Of a stretch of 64,000 bases of DNA, positions 43,421-55,557 are shown in pieces (within the stretch, counting starts at the first letter, position 1; each line of letters starts with the position of its first letter). Position numbers and translations under genes: made by a program. Source of the DNA: Maniola hyperantus (taxonomy: Eukaryota > Arthropoda > Insecta > Lepidoptera > Nymphalidae); NCBI RefSeq assembly GCF_902806685.2, contig NC_048537.1, forward strand, positions 14,778,720 to 14,842,719, read 5' to 3'. Below the pieces are notes generated by a model. It was given only the letters and a program-made list of their open reading frames with translations. It was not told the DNA's origin and made no database searches.

Positions 43421-43784
43421 TTAAACGTTAACATTTTATGTAGCTCTTCACTTTACCTGATTTTACTGCAGGGATAAGTTCGCTTCCAATTACGTCCCAT
43501 CACTTGATGATGAAAAACGCAAGTTTGCCTTATTGGCTATATAAATGATAAAATAAAATAATAACCTACTTATTTGCTTACAAAAACGATTCAATAAGGT
43601 CACCTCTACATGTTATTAAAAGAAAAAGGAACAGAAAAAAGTGGTTTCACTCTCAACGCGCCTCCATTGTTCTTGTAGTGCAAAGTCAACAGTAATTTCC
43701 TATCCGAATTTTTTGGCCCGCGTCGACGTCTGTCTGACGGGCCATTTATCTTGGATTATATTTTTTTTATTTGACTTCATAAAT

Positions 43785-44105
43785 CATCATCATCATCATG
43801 ATCATGATCAATCCATTACCGGCCCATTACTGAGCACGGGGCTACTCTCAGAGTGAAAAGGCTTTAGGCCATAGTCTGCTATGCTGGCCCAATGCGGATT
43901 AGAAGGCTTCACACACCTTTGAGAACATGGAGAACTCTCTGGCATGCAGGTTTCCTCACGATGTTTTCCTTCACCGTTAAAGCAAGTGATATTTAATTGT
44001 TTTTTAAAAACGCACATGAAAAGATAGTGGTGCGTGGCCGGGGTCGAACCCCGGACCTCTGATTAAGAGGCGGACGTCCTAACCAGTAGGCTACCACCGC
44101 TTCAT
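43785..44105 (-). repeat. S2 SINE, full length
   Basis: (ATC)n tail at 43785-43800, body and head GGGGTCGAACCCCGGACCTC and CCTAACCAGTAGGCTACCAC. Confidence 0.8.
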
Positions 44106-44382
44106 GTTTTTTATTAGACCTCATAAATATTAGCGTTTAAATAATTGACAACATTAATCTAGTTTTTTTTACGTTCCTTGTATTACATTAATCTTCCTTT
44201 CATCGTTCTATCATAAACATTTTTGCTGAAAACATTTACTAATGCCTTGCTCTTTCACATTAACATTAATAATTACCAACAAGTCTTTCAACTTTTCTCT
44301 ACTTGTATCTGTTAAAACATACGTAAGTAATAAGTATTAAATAATTTGTACCTCGAGCAAAGCTTTATTTTAGTAGTTAACT

Positions 44383-44732
44383 AGCTTATGCCCGCGACTT
44401 TGTCTGCGTGGACTGCACAAATTTCAAACCCCTATTTTACCTCCTTCATCATCATCATGATCAACCCATCACAGGCTCACTAAAGAGGACAGGTCTCCTC
44501 TCAGAGTGAGAAGTGTTTTGGCCATAGTCTACCGCGCTGGCCATGTGCGGATTGGTAGACTTACCTCCTTAGAGGTTGAATTTTCAAAAATAAGTTCTTT
44601 TTAGCGGATGTCTACGTCATATTAATAGCTATCTGCATGCCAAATTTCAGCCTGATCCGTCCAGTAGTTTGACCTGTGCATTGATAGATCAGTCAGTCAG
44701 TTAGTCACCTTTTTATTTTTATATATTTAGCA
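44383..44732 (+). repeat. R3 repeat interrupted by a SINE
   Basis: 44383-44446 and 44563-44732 are consecutive parts of one R3 copy. Confidence 0.8.
44447..44562 (-). repeat. S2 SINE 3' part with 8-bp target duplication
   Basis: Starts with CATCATCATCATGATCAACC and stops within the body (5' truncation). ACCTCCTT at 44439-44446 and 44563-44570 is an exact direct repeat. Confidence 0.85.
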
Positions 44733-44745
44733 CCTTGTACGGTAA

Positions 44746-45127
44746 AAAAAACCAGCTAAGTGCAAGTCAGACTCGCGCACTAGGGCTTCGTACTACAGTT
44801 GTATTTTTCAGATATTTTGGACGATAAATCAAAAAGTATTTTGCGTAAAAATAAATATAAATCTGTCTTAGAATCTGCAGGTAAAGCCCTTTCATATAAT
44901 ATTCCACTTGGTATAGTTATCTTACTTTGAAAATTGAAAATACTAATTATTAGTTCAAGAACACACCATTTCTGATTTTTTCCTTTACTATAATACCTGC
45001 CTAATTTCATGAATCTAGGTCAACGGGAAATACCCTTTAGGTTTTCTTGACAGACACGATTGACAGACACAACAAAGTGATCCTCTGAGGGTTCCTTTTT
45101 CCTTTTGAGGTACGAGACCCTAAAAAT
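44746..45127 (+). repeat. R1 repeat
   Basis: From ACCAGCTAAGTGCAAGTCAG to GAGGTACGAGACCCTAAAAA. Confidence 0.75.
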
Positions 45128-45417
45128 GATAATAAATTAAACAAACTTATCACTAGCTAGTTATGTAAAGTGCAATATCAATTATTATAGTTGTATACGG
45201 TATATAACACGTTCCACAATTACAGGGCGGGTCTCATGAACTGTGCCGGTCATCGCCCCCTCAGCCAAATCTACGACTTTCTAATGGGATTAAACTTTGT
45301 TACTTGGCGCAGGCGCAACTTCAGCGCACTCCAAATGCAATTGCTTCATTGAAACTCTCTTCGCTTATTCATTATCCCTGTTCATTATTATTATATCAGT
45401 AACCCTGATTATGAACC

Positions 45418-45815
45418 ATGGGCCTCATAAGAAAGCTCAGAGTCACTCAGCGGGCGATGGAGAGAGCTATGCTTGGAGTTTCTCTACGTGATCAAATCAG
45501 AAATGAGGAGATCCGTAGGAGAACTAGAGTAACCGACATACCTCAACGGGTTGCGAAGCTGAAGTGGCAATGGGCAGGGCACATAGTTCGTACAACCGAT
45601 AATGTTGGGGTCCCAAGGTGCTGGAATGGCGACCTCGCACCGGAAGACGCAGCGTTGGAAAACCTCCCACTAGGTGGACGGACGACATCAGACGAGTCGC
45701 AGGGAGCCGCTGGATCCAGGCGGCGCAAGACCGTGGCGTGTGGAAGTCCCTACAAGAGACCTATGTCCAGCAGTGGACGTCTTTTGGTTAATGATGATGA
45801 TGATCCCTGATTAAT
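45418..45815 (+). pseudogene. RTE-like LINE, C-terminal fragment with TGATGA tail
   Basis: Plus-strand frame LRVTQRAMERAMLGVSLRDQ, VAKLKWQWAGHIVRT, then, after a frameshift, the RTE C-terminal region. It ends at a GATGATGATGAT tail at 45791-45806. 5' truncated and not functional. Confidence 0.85.
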
Positions 45816-45821
45816 TTTAAG

Positions 45822-46050
45822 GGTTTCGTATCTCCACAGAAAAAAAATTACCCTTATAGAATCACTTCATTGTACCTCTGTCTGTCTGTCGTGCCTGTCA
45901 AGACCCGTCAAGAGTATCAAAACCTATAAAATGGTACTTCCCACTGACCTAGAATCATAAAATTTGGTTGGTAGGTAGCCAATGTCTTATAGCACAAGTA
46001 AAGGAAAAATCCGAAAAGCATGAATTTGTAGTTACGGAACCCTTCATGTG
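45822..46050 (-). repeat. R1 repeat, 3' half
   Basis: AGGGTTTCGTATCTCCACAG, then CTTCCCACTGACCTAGAATC in reverse orientation. Confidence 0.65.
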
Positions 46051-46947
46051 CGAGTCCGAAGTCTTCTTTAAGAGTCCAAATATAGGTATTAGCGTTATCA
46101 AAATCAGTTTTGTTACAGTTCTTGCATGTCACGAGGGCGAGTGGCTCATGCTTGTGTTTAAGCCGTATCGGTATAAGTAAGGTAAAGTAAATGTGTGCGT
46201 TTGCGAGCGCTTGATCGCGACTGATTGGTCCGACATGCACGCACACTTATGGAATGCCCATGTAAACGACATAACCACAAGTAAAGTTCAATCGTCTTCG
46301 TGAATAGCAAGAACTGTACCGTTATTGAAATTATCTGTCTTCATAGTCTGACACTGTATCATGATAGCTGTAGGTACTAGGTAGGTACATCCTATCGTAA
46401 TCGTTTGGAAGTGTCGTTAAATTAATATTGCTACTCAATTCGACGATCAAAATCAATAATCTCCACGTCACTAAAAAGCTTTACAGAACATGTGAAATTA
46501 CATTCTCATAAAGTTAGAGATCAAACGGGCTTTCACTGACTTGTCTAGTGACAAAGTGCAACTGAAAAGCTGCATCTTTCCCGTTCCCTTAAGATTGTGA
46601 TTTCCGTAACAGCCAATGCTTCCTCTCTCTTGCTCGATGTCGCGAAGACTTATTAGCACTGATTCGGTCTTCAGTGCAACAATTCTTCACTATATACATA
46701 TGTAGTGATTTACTTATTTCAACTTGTTGTTTATTGGTATTACTAGTTACTATTCAATCAAAGAAACGGCACGCGGTCATTATTGGTTCTATGCTTCAAT
46801 CTTCTAGCTTGACGTTCGTTTATAATACTTAGGTAGGGTCTCGAATCTCGACGTTCTTTACATAATAAGTAATTTAATGAAATGATTATTATCGGCCAAA
46901 ATGTATGTTAATATTAGTATTCCTTTGTTCATGACTATTTACTGATG
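46051..46947. other. Unassigned intron sequence
   Basis: No repeat family or exon recognised. 46430-46720 is one of the less repetitive stretches and could hold regulatory DNA. Confidence 0.3.
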
Positions 46948-47120
46948 TTCTTTTTTCTTTTTCTTTTTGTTTAAAAATAATATTAGCCATGTTAAATGAC
47001 AAATATTCCCCTTTCTTGTGCTAGGAGTAGGTACGACAATAATAGTGCAACGGGCGGGGTTTGAACCATCGACCTTTCGGTTTTCAGTCCGCTCCTTTAC
47101 CCGTTAAGTTATTGAGGCTT
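46948..47120 (-). repeat. S3 tRNA-Phe-like SINE, copy 2
   Basis: Poly-T/A tail at 46948-46980, body CTAGGAGTAGGTACGACAAT, then the inverted head (GGGGTTTGAACCATCGACC, TTTCAGTCCGCTCCTTTACC). Matches 1942-2124. Confidence 0.8.
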
Positions 47121-47735
47121 ATTTTGTTCCAATATTATTACAACAGAACTAAAAAATATAGTGAGCAATAAAAATTACTATGATGAAAAACATAAAAGCT
47201 ATTTTATTAATCGTAAAGTTTGTCTATTTTGATTCAATCAAATTGTTGTCTAATCCATAGTTCTGTAAAAGCATCACAAAATACGAAACGATCGACAGCT
47301 GCTAAAATCGAAATTCAGCGTTGCAAATCTTGCCAGTATTAAAAGTTTTGTATTTTTTCCAAAACTAATATATTGACTAATCAAATTTTCATGTTTGTTT
47401 CATTACCGAATGCATTTCGTAAATATCACCGAACTTTTTGTGTAAGTTAAAGCTCAAATTTAATCTTTATCTACATGATTAAACAACTTAAATTACGAGG
47501 TGTTTCAGTGCCATAGACTCCATCAAATGATTATATGGGTCCTGACGAGGCTCTTAAGGGGCCTCCATGCTGCATTTCAGTTAAACATTCGTGGTGTTGT
47601 ATTAATCGCCGATGCTTAAATAAGTAATCAAAAAAATCATGTAAAGCATTACCGAATGCATTTTGTAATATCACTGAGCTTTTTGTGTATAAATTAAAGC
47701 CAAAGCGTCTACATGATGAAACAACTGAGTATAAG

Positions 47736-47847
47736 GCTGAGATCTATAGAGCGTACTTTGACTTAGCTCAGACTCAAGTTTCAGTTGCCTCGTTTCAACC
47801 GTGTTAAGTCTGAGCAAAGGAAAAGTTCGCTTTAAAGATCTCAGCAT
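47736..47847. mobile_element. M3 foldback MITE, copy 1
   Basis: About 112 bp: GCTGAGATCTATAGAGCGTA at the left, inverse TTAAAGATCTCAGCA at the right; interior TTGACTTAGCTCAGACT and inverse. Confidence 0.7.
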
Positions 47848-48077
47848 AAGAGGCGTTTTGTTGCGCCGTAGGCTCAAACGATTATGACGGGTCCCGATGG
47901 AACTCTTCCGGAGCCTCCAATGCTACGTAATCTATCAGTTAATTATTCGACGTGTTTGTATTATCGTCGATGCTTAAAATAGACTTTATCTCGTCCGCGC
48001 TGAGGTCAGTGGGCGCTGCGCCGGCGCGCGCACGCACGATCATAAACATTAAAACCCTTCCACTTCTGCGTAGTAGT

Positions 48078-48527
48078 TTTTAGGGTTCCGTACCTCAAAA
48101 GGAAAAACGGAACTCTTATAGGATCACTTTGTTGTCTGTCTGTCTTTCTGTCTGTCTGTCGGTCTGTCAAGAAACCTACAGGGTACTTCCCGTTGACCTA
48201 TAGAATCATAAAATTTGGCAGGTAGGTACGTCTTATAGCAGACATTCGGGGGAAAATTTAAAAACCATGAATTTGTAGTTATGTCACACAAAGAAAATTA
48301 AATTGTGGTCATGAAATAATAATTAGTATTTTCGATTTCCGAAGTAAGATAACTATATCAAGTCGGATATCATATGAAAGGTCTTCACCTGTGCATTCTA
48401 AAACAGATTTTTATTTATTTTTATGCTTTATAGTTTTTGAATTATCGTGCAAAATGTCTAAAAAATACGACTGTAGTACGGAACCCTCGTTGCGCGAGCT
48501 AGACTCGCACTTGGCCGGTTTTTATTT
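48078..48527 (-). repeat. R1 repeat, nearly full length
   Basis: TTTTTAGGGTTCCGTACCTC at its 3' end and AGACTCGCACTTGGCCGGTT at its 5' end (minus-strand orientation). Confidence 0.8.
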
Positions 48528-48662
48528 CGTTACACCGTTATCTATTTTAGCACCGCGTCATTACTCTCACTCAATGAGCTATAATTTAATAAAACATCGC
48601 ATTATATTATGCAATATTTATCATTATCATTCAAAATACACTGTTTGTGTATTATTTTTATA

Positions 48663-48965
48663 GTCATCATCATGATCAACCCATCGCCGGCCCACTACTG
48701 AGAACAGATGTACTCTCAGAATAATAAGGCCATAGTCGACCACGTAGGCCAAGTGCGGATTGGCAGATTCACACACATTCGAGAGCATTCTGGAGAACTC
48801 TATGCATGTTTCCTCACGATATTTTCCTTCACTGTTAAAGCAAGGGATATTTAATTGATTAAAACGCACATAACTCTGAAAAGTTAGAGGCGCGTGACCG
48901 GGATTGAACCCCCGATCTTCCGAATAAGAGGTGGACGTCCTAAGCACTAGGCTATCACTTGTATA
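48663..48965 (-). repeat. S2 SINE, full length
   Basis: CATCATCATGATCAACCCAT tail side; head GGGATTGAACCCCCGATC and CCTAAGCACTAGGCTATCAC. Confidence 0.8.
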
Positions 48966-49220
48966 CACTATACACTAGTAGTTGTTCTGAAATATCACTT
49001 GATGTTCATTAGTGCATTAGGGTATTAGACAGCATGTAAAATATATATCCTATTGATGGCATCGGTATTGTATTGAATATGAACTTTGCAAACCAACTAT
49101 TTAGTCAGTTAAGAAAAATACGAGATATTTTAAGATAAAATCGACAAAGAAAATGGATTTTTTTGTCTACTTTAGTCACGTGATCGTAAACGGCTGTGAT
49201 TGGCCGAATGGTTGATGACG

Positions 49221-49521
49221 TCAACTGTTCGTAAACAGTTTCGTGTATTATACAGTAAGTCTATGCGTGTATAGTATATTCAACAACCAAAGCACACGAG
49301 TATATATTATAGACCAAAGGGGAAGCTTCACACTAGCTCACGCACACCACGACGTGCCACGGACGCTCCGTGCGCCCAGTTTGGCGGCAAACGGAGCGTC
49401 CGTGACACGTCGTGGTGTGCGTGAGATGCGCTAGAGTGAGAACCTACAGCCAGCCGCTAGTATGAAGCTTCCCCTCTGGTCTATATATCTACTCGTGTGA
49501 CCAAAGTTTACGAACAGGTGA
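49221..49521. repeat. Layered inverted repeat (three nested arms)
   Basis: Outer arms 49221-49236 and 49506-49521 (TCAACTGTTCGTAAAC type), middle arms 49293-49337 and 49456-49499 (CACACGAGTATATATTATAG start) and inner arms 49338-49370 and 49392-49424 (TCACGCACACCACGACGTG start, 32 of 33 matching) all share one centre. No protein is supported. Probably a foldback transposon or a foldback nested in another. Confidence 0.8.
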
Positions 49522-49641
49522 CGCGCCATATTGTCAGGAAAGCGTTTTCGCGGGATATTTAAATACTGTTTCTTGTTTTCGTTTTTTCTTCCACTACATA
49601 ATATTATATAATATGTATTGGAATATAAAATATACATGTCT

Positions 49642-49756
49642 TTGAGGCCGATAAAACGTCATATTATATGTAGGTATGAGTGACAGAGGCAACACTCTAC
49701 AAAGCCGAAATGTCATTCTAAAGGCCGATTTACATTACTTTCTGCCGCGTATTGTA
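49642..49756. mobile_element. M2 MITE, right half
   Basis: TAGGTATGAGTGACAGAGGC to TTTCTGCCGCGTATTGTAG; left half missing. Confidence 0.65.
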
Positions 49757-49942
49757 GTTAATATTATGTCACTTGCTTTAAGGTGAAGGAAAACATCTTG
49801 AGGAAACCTGCGCACCTGACACAGTGTTCCAGGTGTGTGAAATTTGATAGTCTTCGCTGGCCAGTGTGGTGGACTACGGTCTAACCCTTTTCAGATGTTA
49901 ATGAGACATGGTTCCAGCGCAATAGCAATTTGCGAGACTTAT
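49757..49942 (+). repeat. S2 SINE fragment followed by a MITE end
   Basis: S2 body from CACTTGCTTTAAGGTGAAGG to AATGAGACATGG, then GCAATAGCAATTTGCGAGAC, the right end of the 41932-42061 MITE family. Confidence 0.6.
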
Positions 49943-50200
49943 AACCGCTCTTTAGCATCACTCGCAAGTAAAAAATGTTTCTGAACTATAAATGTTCTTA
50001 ATTTGTCTTGTTTTGCAGTCGCGTTGGTATGATTCTTGGAAGTGATGGATAGCAGACAATCCGTCTTAACGACTATTAAACTGATTTGTTGCATGCTTTC
50101 GATTCTATAAGCCATTATTTTAGTGCTTATACTCAGTTGTTTTACTTTTGCTTTTAATTTCAACAATAGTCAAAATGTGGTCAATATTCAAAATAGTTTC

Positions 50201-50547
50201 GACGACCTCCCTGGCGCAGTGGTGAGCGCTGTGGTCTTATTAGTGGGAGGTCCCGGGTTCGATTCCTGGCAGGGGTTTGGAATTTTATAATTTCTAAATT
50301 TCTGGTCTGGTCTGGTAGAAGGCTTCGGCCGTGGCTAGTTACCACCCTACCGGCAAAAGCCGTGCCGCCAAGCGATTTAGCGTTCCGGTACGATGTCGTG
50401 TAGAAACCAAAGGGGTATGGGTTTAATAAAAACTGCCATACCCCTTCCAGGTTAGCCCGCTATCATCTTAGACTGCATCATCACTTACCATCAGGTGAGA
50501 TTGCAGTCAAGGGCTAACTTGTATCTGAATAAAAAAATAAAAAAAAT
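50201..50547 (+). repeat. S1 SINE, full length
   Basis: Head GACCTCCCTGGCGCAGTGGT and GGGTTCGATTCCTGG are Pol III A- and B-box regions. The body ends GCTAACTTGTATCTGAATAA followed by an A-rich tail. Very close to the copy at 59282-59630. Confidence 0.9.
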
Positions 50548-50810
50548 AGTCAAAATGTTATAATTCTGGTAAATAAATATTTATTCATTAAACTATTCTA
50601 CAATGGCTATTCATGTTTTAGCCTTTGACTCTTCACCTGGGGGTAGGTGAGGATGCAATCTAAGATGGAAACGGACTAACCTGGAAGGCGTTTTGCGCAT
50701 ACCAGTGTGAATCAGAGTGAGGGAACTCTCGGTTTGATATTGAATCGACGATATGTCAAATATTATTAGGGATAGCTGATTCCTGCGACTTCGTCCGCGT
50801 GGATTTACGT

Positions 50811-51131
50811 TTTTTAACCGACTTCAAAAAAAGGAGGAGGTTCTCAATTCGTCGGAATCCCTTTGATTTTTCGGGATTGTTGTCGTTGCTTGGTACCTAC
50901 AATATGAATTCACTATGAACACTTCCTGAATCTTGATAACTCAGGCGGGCAGTAACCCTGCAGCATCAGGATCAAGGAGTTGAATTGAAGAGTATCCAGA
51001 ATTTTTTATGTGACAACGACGTAAACTTTTTTTGTTGATTTAAAAAAAATATTTGCAAATCGGTCCAGAAACCTCGAAAAAATCGATGTAGAAAAAAGAA
51101 CCACCTCCTTTTTGACAGTCGGTTAAAAAAC
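50811..51131. repeat. Repeat with AACCGACTTCAAAAA inverted ends
   Basis: Left TTTTTTAACCGACTTC with AAAAAAGGAGGAGGTT; right AACCACCTCCTTTTTGAC then AGTCGGTTAAAAAA. It interrupts an R2-like start (TTCCTGCGACTTCGTCCGCG at 50780). No ORF. Confidence 0.65.
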
Positions 51132-51635
51132 CGATGACCTTGAAATATTTACGGAACAATCTTTAAAATATCCCCTTTCTAACAAAAAAAGAATGAATGA
51201 AATCGGACACGCGTTAATGAATTACAACTCAGTATACATTTTAACTTTCGTCCCCTCTCCTACGGGAACCATGCTGAATTTCGGGATAAAAAGTATCCCA
51301 TATTCTTCCTCATAGTATGACCTCAAATCGTACCAAGTTTCATTGGAATCCATTCAGTAGTTTCAGCGTGATGCGCGGCCGTGAGACAGACAGACAGACA
51401 GACAGACAAAAATGAAAAAAATTACAGTTTTGGGTTCAGTATCGATTATAGAGTGCCCTCGAAAATAAATTTAAAAATATCTTCAATGTACAGAATTTGA
51501 CCTGCAGTTACAGTTTTATTATAAGTATATTTATATTTATATTTATTTATTATTTATATAAATATTTATATTTATATTTATTATTATTAGGGATGACATA
51601 AAATCAAAGAAAAATAGCCATATCTAAAATATATA
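51132..51635. repeat. Degraded repeat and AT-rich low complexity
   Basis: 51230-51410 ends in GACAGACAGACAGACAGACA, a common end of dispersed lepidopteran repeats. 51520-51590 is TATTTATATTTATTTA low complexity. Confidence 0.5.
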
Positions 51636-51968
51636 TCATCATCATCATCATCATTAGGATCAACCCGTCGCCGGCTCACTACAGAGGACGGGTCTCCTCT
51701 CAGAGTGAGAAGGGTTTTGGCCATAGTCTACCACGCTGGCCAAATGCGGATTGGCAGACTTCACACACCTTTGAGAACATTATGAAGAACTCTCATGTCT
51801 CAGGCATGTAAGTTTCCTTACGATGTTTTCCTTCACCGTTAAAGCGAATGGTATTTAATTTCTTTAAAACGCACACAACTCCGAAAAGTTAGAGGCGCGT
51901 GCCCGGGATCGAACCCGAATAGGAGGCGGACGCAGCGGACGTCTTAACTACTAGGTTAACACGGCTTG
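51636..51968 (-). repeat. S2 SINE, full length
   Basis: CATCATCATCATCATTAGGA tail side; head CCCGGGATCGAACCCGAATA and CTTAACTACTAGGTTAACAC. Confidence 0.8.
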
Positions 51969-53099
51969 CAAATATGCAACATCATAATTTATGAAATAAC
52001 TCATTCCCCCCACCATATAATAAAATATTCCTATGAGGCGTATATTTATAAAACATACAAAACAAGTTTAGATGGAATGTTTTATAGATGTAGAAGTTCT
52101 GTATACAGACACATAGCGCAAGAATTAGTCATATGTCATGTTGTGAGTGTAAACTAGGCAGTATACGTAACATTTTGCGTAAGAATATTAAGTTACTTAG
52201 TATAAATTGTATTGATTCTATGGATATTGGGTATCGATTGTTTGTTGCGCAATTTCTCATGCGCAATTAAAGTCCATTGATCTGGATGCTTTGCATTTTT
52301 AATGTTTGCGCTTATCTTTATCTATATTCTATATACCTATGTATAAAAGGAAAAGCTGACTGATTGACTGATCTGTCAACGCACAGTTCGAACTACTGGA
52401 CGAATCGGGCTGAAAGGGGATTGCCCATTTTCTTAGGAGCTTTGGGCCCCCCCAATATAATTGTTATGTCACCATGGTTTTAATTTTATTTTGTACACTA
52501 ATAATTACCTTTTTATATTCTGCAAACGATTTCCATTTATTCACCCTGGTTATAAAGAAATCTTATTTTTTATGTTGCTGATATTGCTGGTATTTTATTA
52601 ATACTTCTTCAAAATAAATGGATGTTTCCAATTCTAACTGTAATTGTGGATATTTTCAATGTTAGGGTAAAAGAAATGTCGTAATAAAACATATTATAAT
52701 CGTAATTAACACATTTTTTTAATAAAATAATTTAAGTTTTGACACGACGCCACAAAAGAGGACTCCCCGCGACTCCCCGTCTTACAGTTCTATAAGTTCT
52801 TAAGTATGGGTTGCCTGGAAGAGATCACTTTAGTGATAAGGTCGCCCTTTGTTTTTTAAGTGTATCCTGTATTCTTACACTCTGTAAATCTATTAACAAT
52901 AAAGTTTTTTTAAATTTAATTAAATTTAAGAGGGCCCATTCGCGGGCGATCTCCTTTGGCATACAGATAGCTATTATGACGTTGACATCTGCTAAAAAAG
53001 GATTTTTGAAAATTCAACCACTATGGGGGTATAATAGGGGTATAAATTTCGCGGGCATAAGCTAGTAGCTTGTAAGCTACCATCTTATCTGTATACGTC
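51969..53099. other. Mostly unassigned, with R3 scraps
   Basis: R3 pieces in reverse orientation at 52362-52425 (AAGCTGACTGATTGACTGAT) and 52960-53070 (ATAGCTATTATGACGTTGAC, TTCGCGGGCATAAGCTAG). The remainder is AT-rich without a gene. Confidence 0.45.
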
Positions 53100-53385
53100 T
53101 TGGTCAACCGATAGACGTCCACTGCTGGGCAATGGTCTCCTGTCGGTACTTCCACGCGCACGGTCTTGCACCGCTTGGATCCAGCGGCTCCCTGCGATTC
53201 ATTTGATGTTGTCAGTCCACCTAGTGGGCGATCTGCCAACTCTACGACTTCCGGTGCGAGTTTACCGCCCGAGTACCTTGGAAACCCAGCGTCTACCGGT
53301 TCTTCGAACTGTGCCCCGTCCATTGCCACTTCAGCTTCATAACCCGCTGGGCTATCTCCGTTACTCTGGTTCTATGGATCTCATT
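53100..53385 (-). pseudogene. RTE-like LINE C-terminal fragment
   Basis: Reverse complement matches 45580-45790: CCGATAGACGTCCACTGCTG, GGATCCAGCGGCTCCCTGCG. Multiple frame breaks. Confidence 0.7.
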
Positions 53386-53479
53386 TCTGATTATTATCTG
53401 CATTAAAGTAGATTAAATACATTTGAATTGAAGTGAGCTTAAAACCAAGTTTTCTATATAGGTATATGTATGTATTTTA

Positions 53480-53675
53480 TAAGGAAAAGCTGACTGACTG
53501 ACTGATCTATCAACGCACAGATCATGGATGGACGGGGCTAAAATTTTGCATGCTGATAGCTATTATGACGTAGACATCTGCTAAGAAAGGATTTTTAAAA
53601 TTCAGTCCTTAAGGGGTTGAAATAGGGGTTTGAAATTTGTGTAGTCCACGCAGATGAAATCGCGCTGATAAGCTA
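53480..53675 (-). repeat. R3 repeat
   Basis: AAGGAAAAGCTGACTGACTG to GTCCACGCAGATGAAATCGC, reverse orientation. Confidence 0.75.
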
Positions 53676-53679
53676 GTCG

Positions 53680-54945
53680 TTTAATAAATGTAAAATTTCA
53701 TTTGAGTAATTTTATCAAGTAACAACCTAGAACTCCGGAAGCTATTTGCGCTCTAGAAATTTTTATAAACATGATTACAATTTCCGACGAAATTTGCGGC
53801 ACGCAAACGACACTCACTCATCACTGCATTATCATTCCTCGAAATATTATGCCGTGACCTTCTAGAGGTCGCGGCTGTCTATCCACAATCGCGGGGCAAT
53901 AAAGCAATTTCTGAATGAATTAGACCGATTAAAAAGAACCATTGGCATCGTGCCAGACCTATATCTGTATAAACATTGCGAATTTAGAGGAAACGTCACT
54001 GTGTACAAAGATGTGTGTTTAGAAAAGTTGCCAAAGAAGATTTAAATGCTCAATCTCAAGTCAGAAAGTTTAATATCCATAATTCCATACTAATATTATA
54101 CCTAAATGCGAAAGTGTGTCTGCCAGCTTTTCACTGGCCATCTGTTTACTGATTTTAATGAAATCTCGTACATGGATAGTTTGCATCTTGGGGATGGACA
54201 TAGGTAGGCTACTTTTTGTCCCGGAAAATCACGAGATTTTTGTGGTGGCCACCCTTAGCGCATATTGAGAGGCTCCGAGATCTCTTAGGAATACATAGGT
54301 GCCCCCCTTGCGCGACGCCTATTGGGCTATTCCCAGAGCAAATAACCCCCTGTCTCGCACCTTCCTATCAGGTATGGCAGCTTATATGGCACAGTGAGTT
54401 CCATCTTCCGAAGGTCCATACGAGTTGATAAAAACTGACGGATAATCTACCGTCTGAGATGATTGTTGTTTGCATGAGAAACGTCTGGACAATTCGCTGC
54501 TCGACAAGTCATTTGTCACTCATGATTAACGGAATTGATTAACGCGGAACCTATCGTCTAATATACCTTCAAAGAAGGAAACGTGACTTTTGTACGTGTA
54601 AAAATAACCGAGTCATGAAGTATCACTATAAGTAGGAACGGCCCATGAATATAGAGGAGCTTTGACTCATGAACATGACTGACACAACCGCAAAGTCAAA
54701 ACATTTGAAACGAAGTTTGCTACGCATTTCCAATAGGTGTGTTATTGCATTCTGTGAAGTGAGTTCATTGATCGAGTTACTCAAAATAAAGTTCTTGCTG
54801 ATTAGAAAGAAACCATATTGATAAATAAAGAAGAAAATCACGATTCGTCTCAACCGTGAGTTACATAAATAGTTAAATACACTATGATATACTTACCTAC
54901 CTACTACAGAAAAAAGGAAGGGATGATTCTTTTAAATACTAAGTA
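53680..54945. other. Unassigned, with one R2 scrap
   Basis: R2-like sequence in reverse at 54100-54230 (AATGCGAAAGTGTGTCTGCC, GGCTACTTTTTGTCCCGGAA). 54240-54430 is G+C-richer with a 70-codon frame of no recognised type. Confidence 0.4.
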
Positions 54946-54947
54946 TA

Positions 54948-55073
54948 TAGTACGCGGCAGATTAAGATGGCAATCCGGGTATAAGGCGGGAGGACTGAGG
55001 AGGAGGTTGTGCGGGTGTGCGGGGCGTCCCCACCCCGATTCCTATCTCTACCTGTCGCACACTATGCATATTA
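54948..55073. mobile_element. G palindromic GC-rich repeat, diverged copy
   Basis: ATAGTACGCGGCAGATTAAG on the left and TATCTCTACCTGTCGCACAC on the right, around a GC-rich centre. Confidence 0.65.
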
Positions 55074-55392
55074 TACAATGGTACAAAAAAGTCTAATGAC
55101 GTAGGTTGTCGTTAAGATACAAATTGGGAGCGATTGAACATATGTATTGTTATATTCATTAATCTTCCACGTTCATCCATCACGGTCCTAGTTTCGTGCG
55201 TCTTTGGACATAGGTTCCCCTCTCCTTCCGGAACCACTATATCCTGTGCCGTTTCCATCCATTAGTTAGTTACAGGAAATCATCCGCTCATCTGGTCGAC
55301 TATACCTATTTGCTTGAAATAGCTATGTAGCTATGTACCTATAGTTTGAATTTCATTAAATATTTTTTTTACTAACTACTGATATAGTGTGC

Positions 55393-55557
55393 AATGTGGT
55401 TAATTCTATTGTAAACAAAATGTAAATTAAATTAAAATAACAGAGGTCCAAATGTATTGCTGTCTTTTTCATAATGCTCTCTGCGAAAACTAATAGTACT
55501 AGATCTATCCACTTAGTTAAGTTAGAGATGTAAATACAACAGAATTAACCACAAAAT
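55393..55557. mobile_element. M1 MITE, old diverged copy
   Basis: Same layout as the other M1 copies (TTAATTCTATTGTAAACAAA ... GTAAATACAACAGAATTAAC) with many substitutions. Confidence 0.55.

Noticed and set aside
45418..45810. Host gene of 130 codons on the plus strand
   Set aside because: Sequence is the C-terminal piece of an RTE-like retrotransposon, with frame breaks and a TGATGA tail.
50201..50275. tRNA genes at S1 and S2 heads
   Set aside because: A- and B-box regions are present, but each is attached to the same SINE body and tail; no proper acceptor stem could be folded by eye.
51655..51970. CRISPR-like or regularly spaced direct repeats in the intron
   Set aside because: Recurring blocks are dispersed SINE and MITE copies at irregular distances; the genome is eukaryotic.
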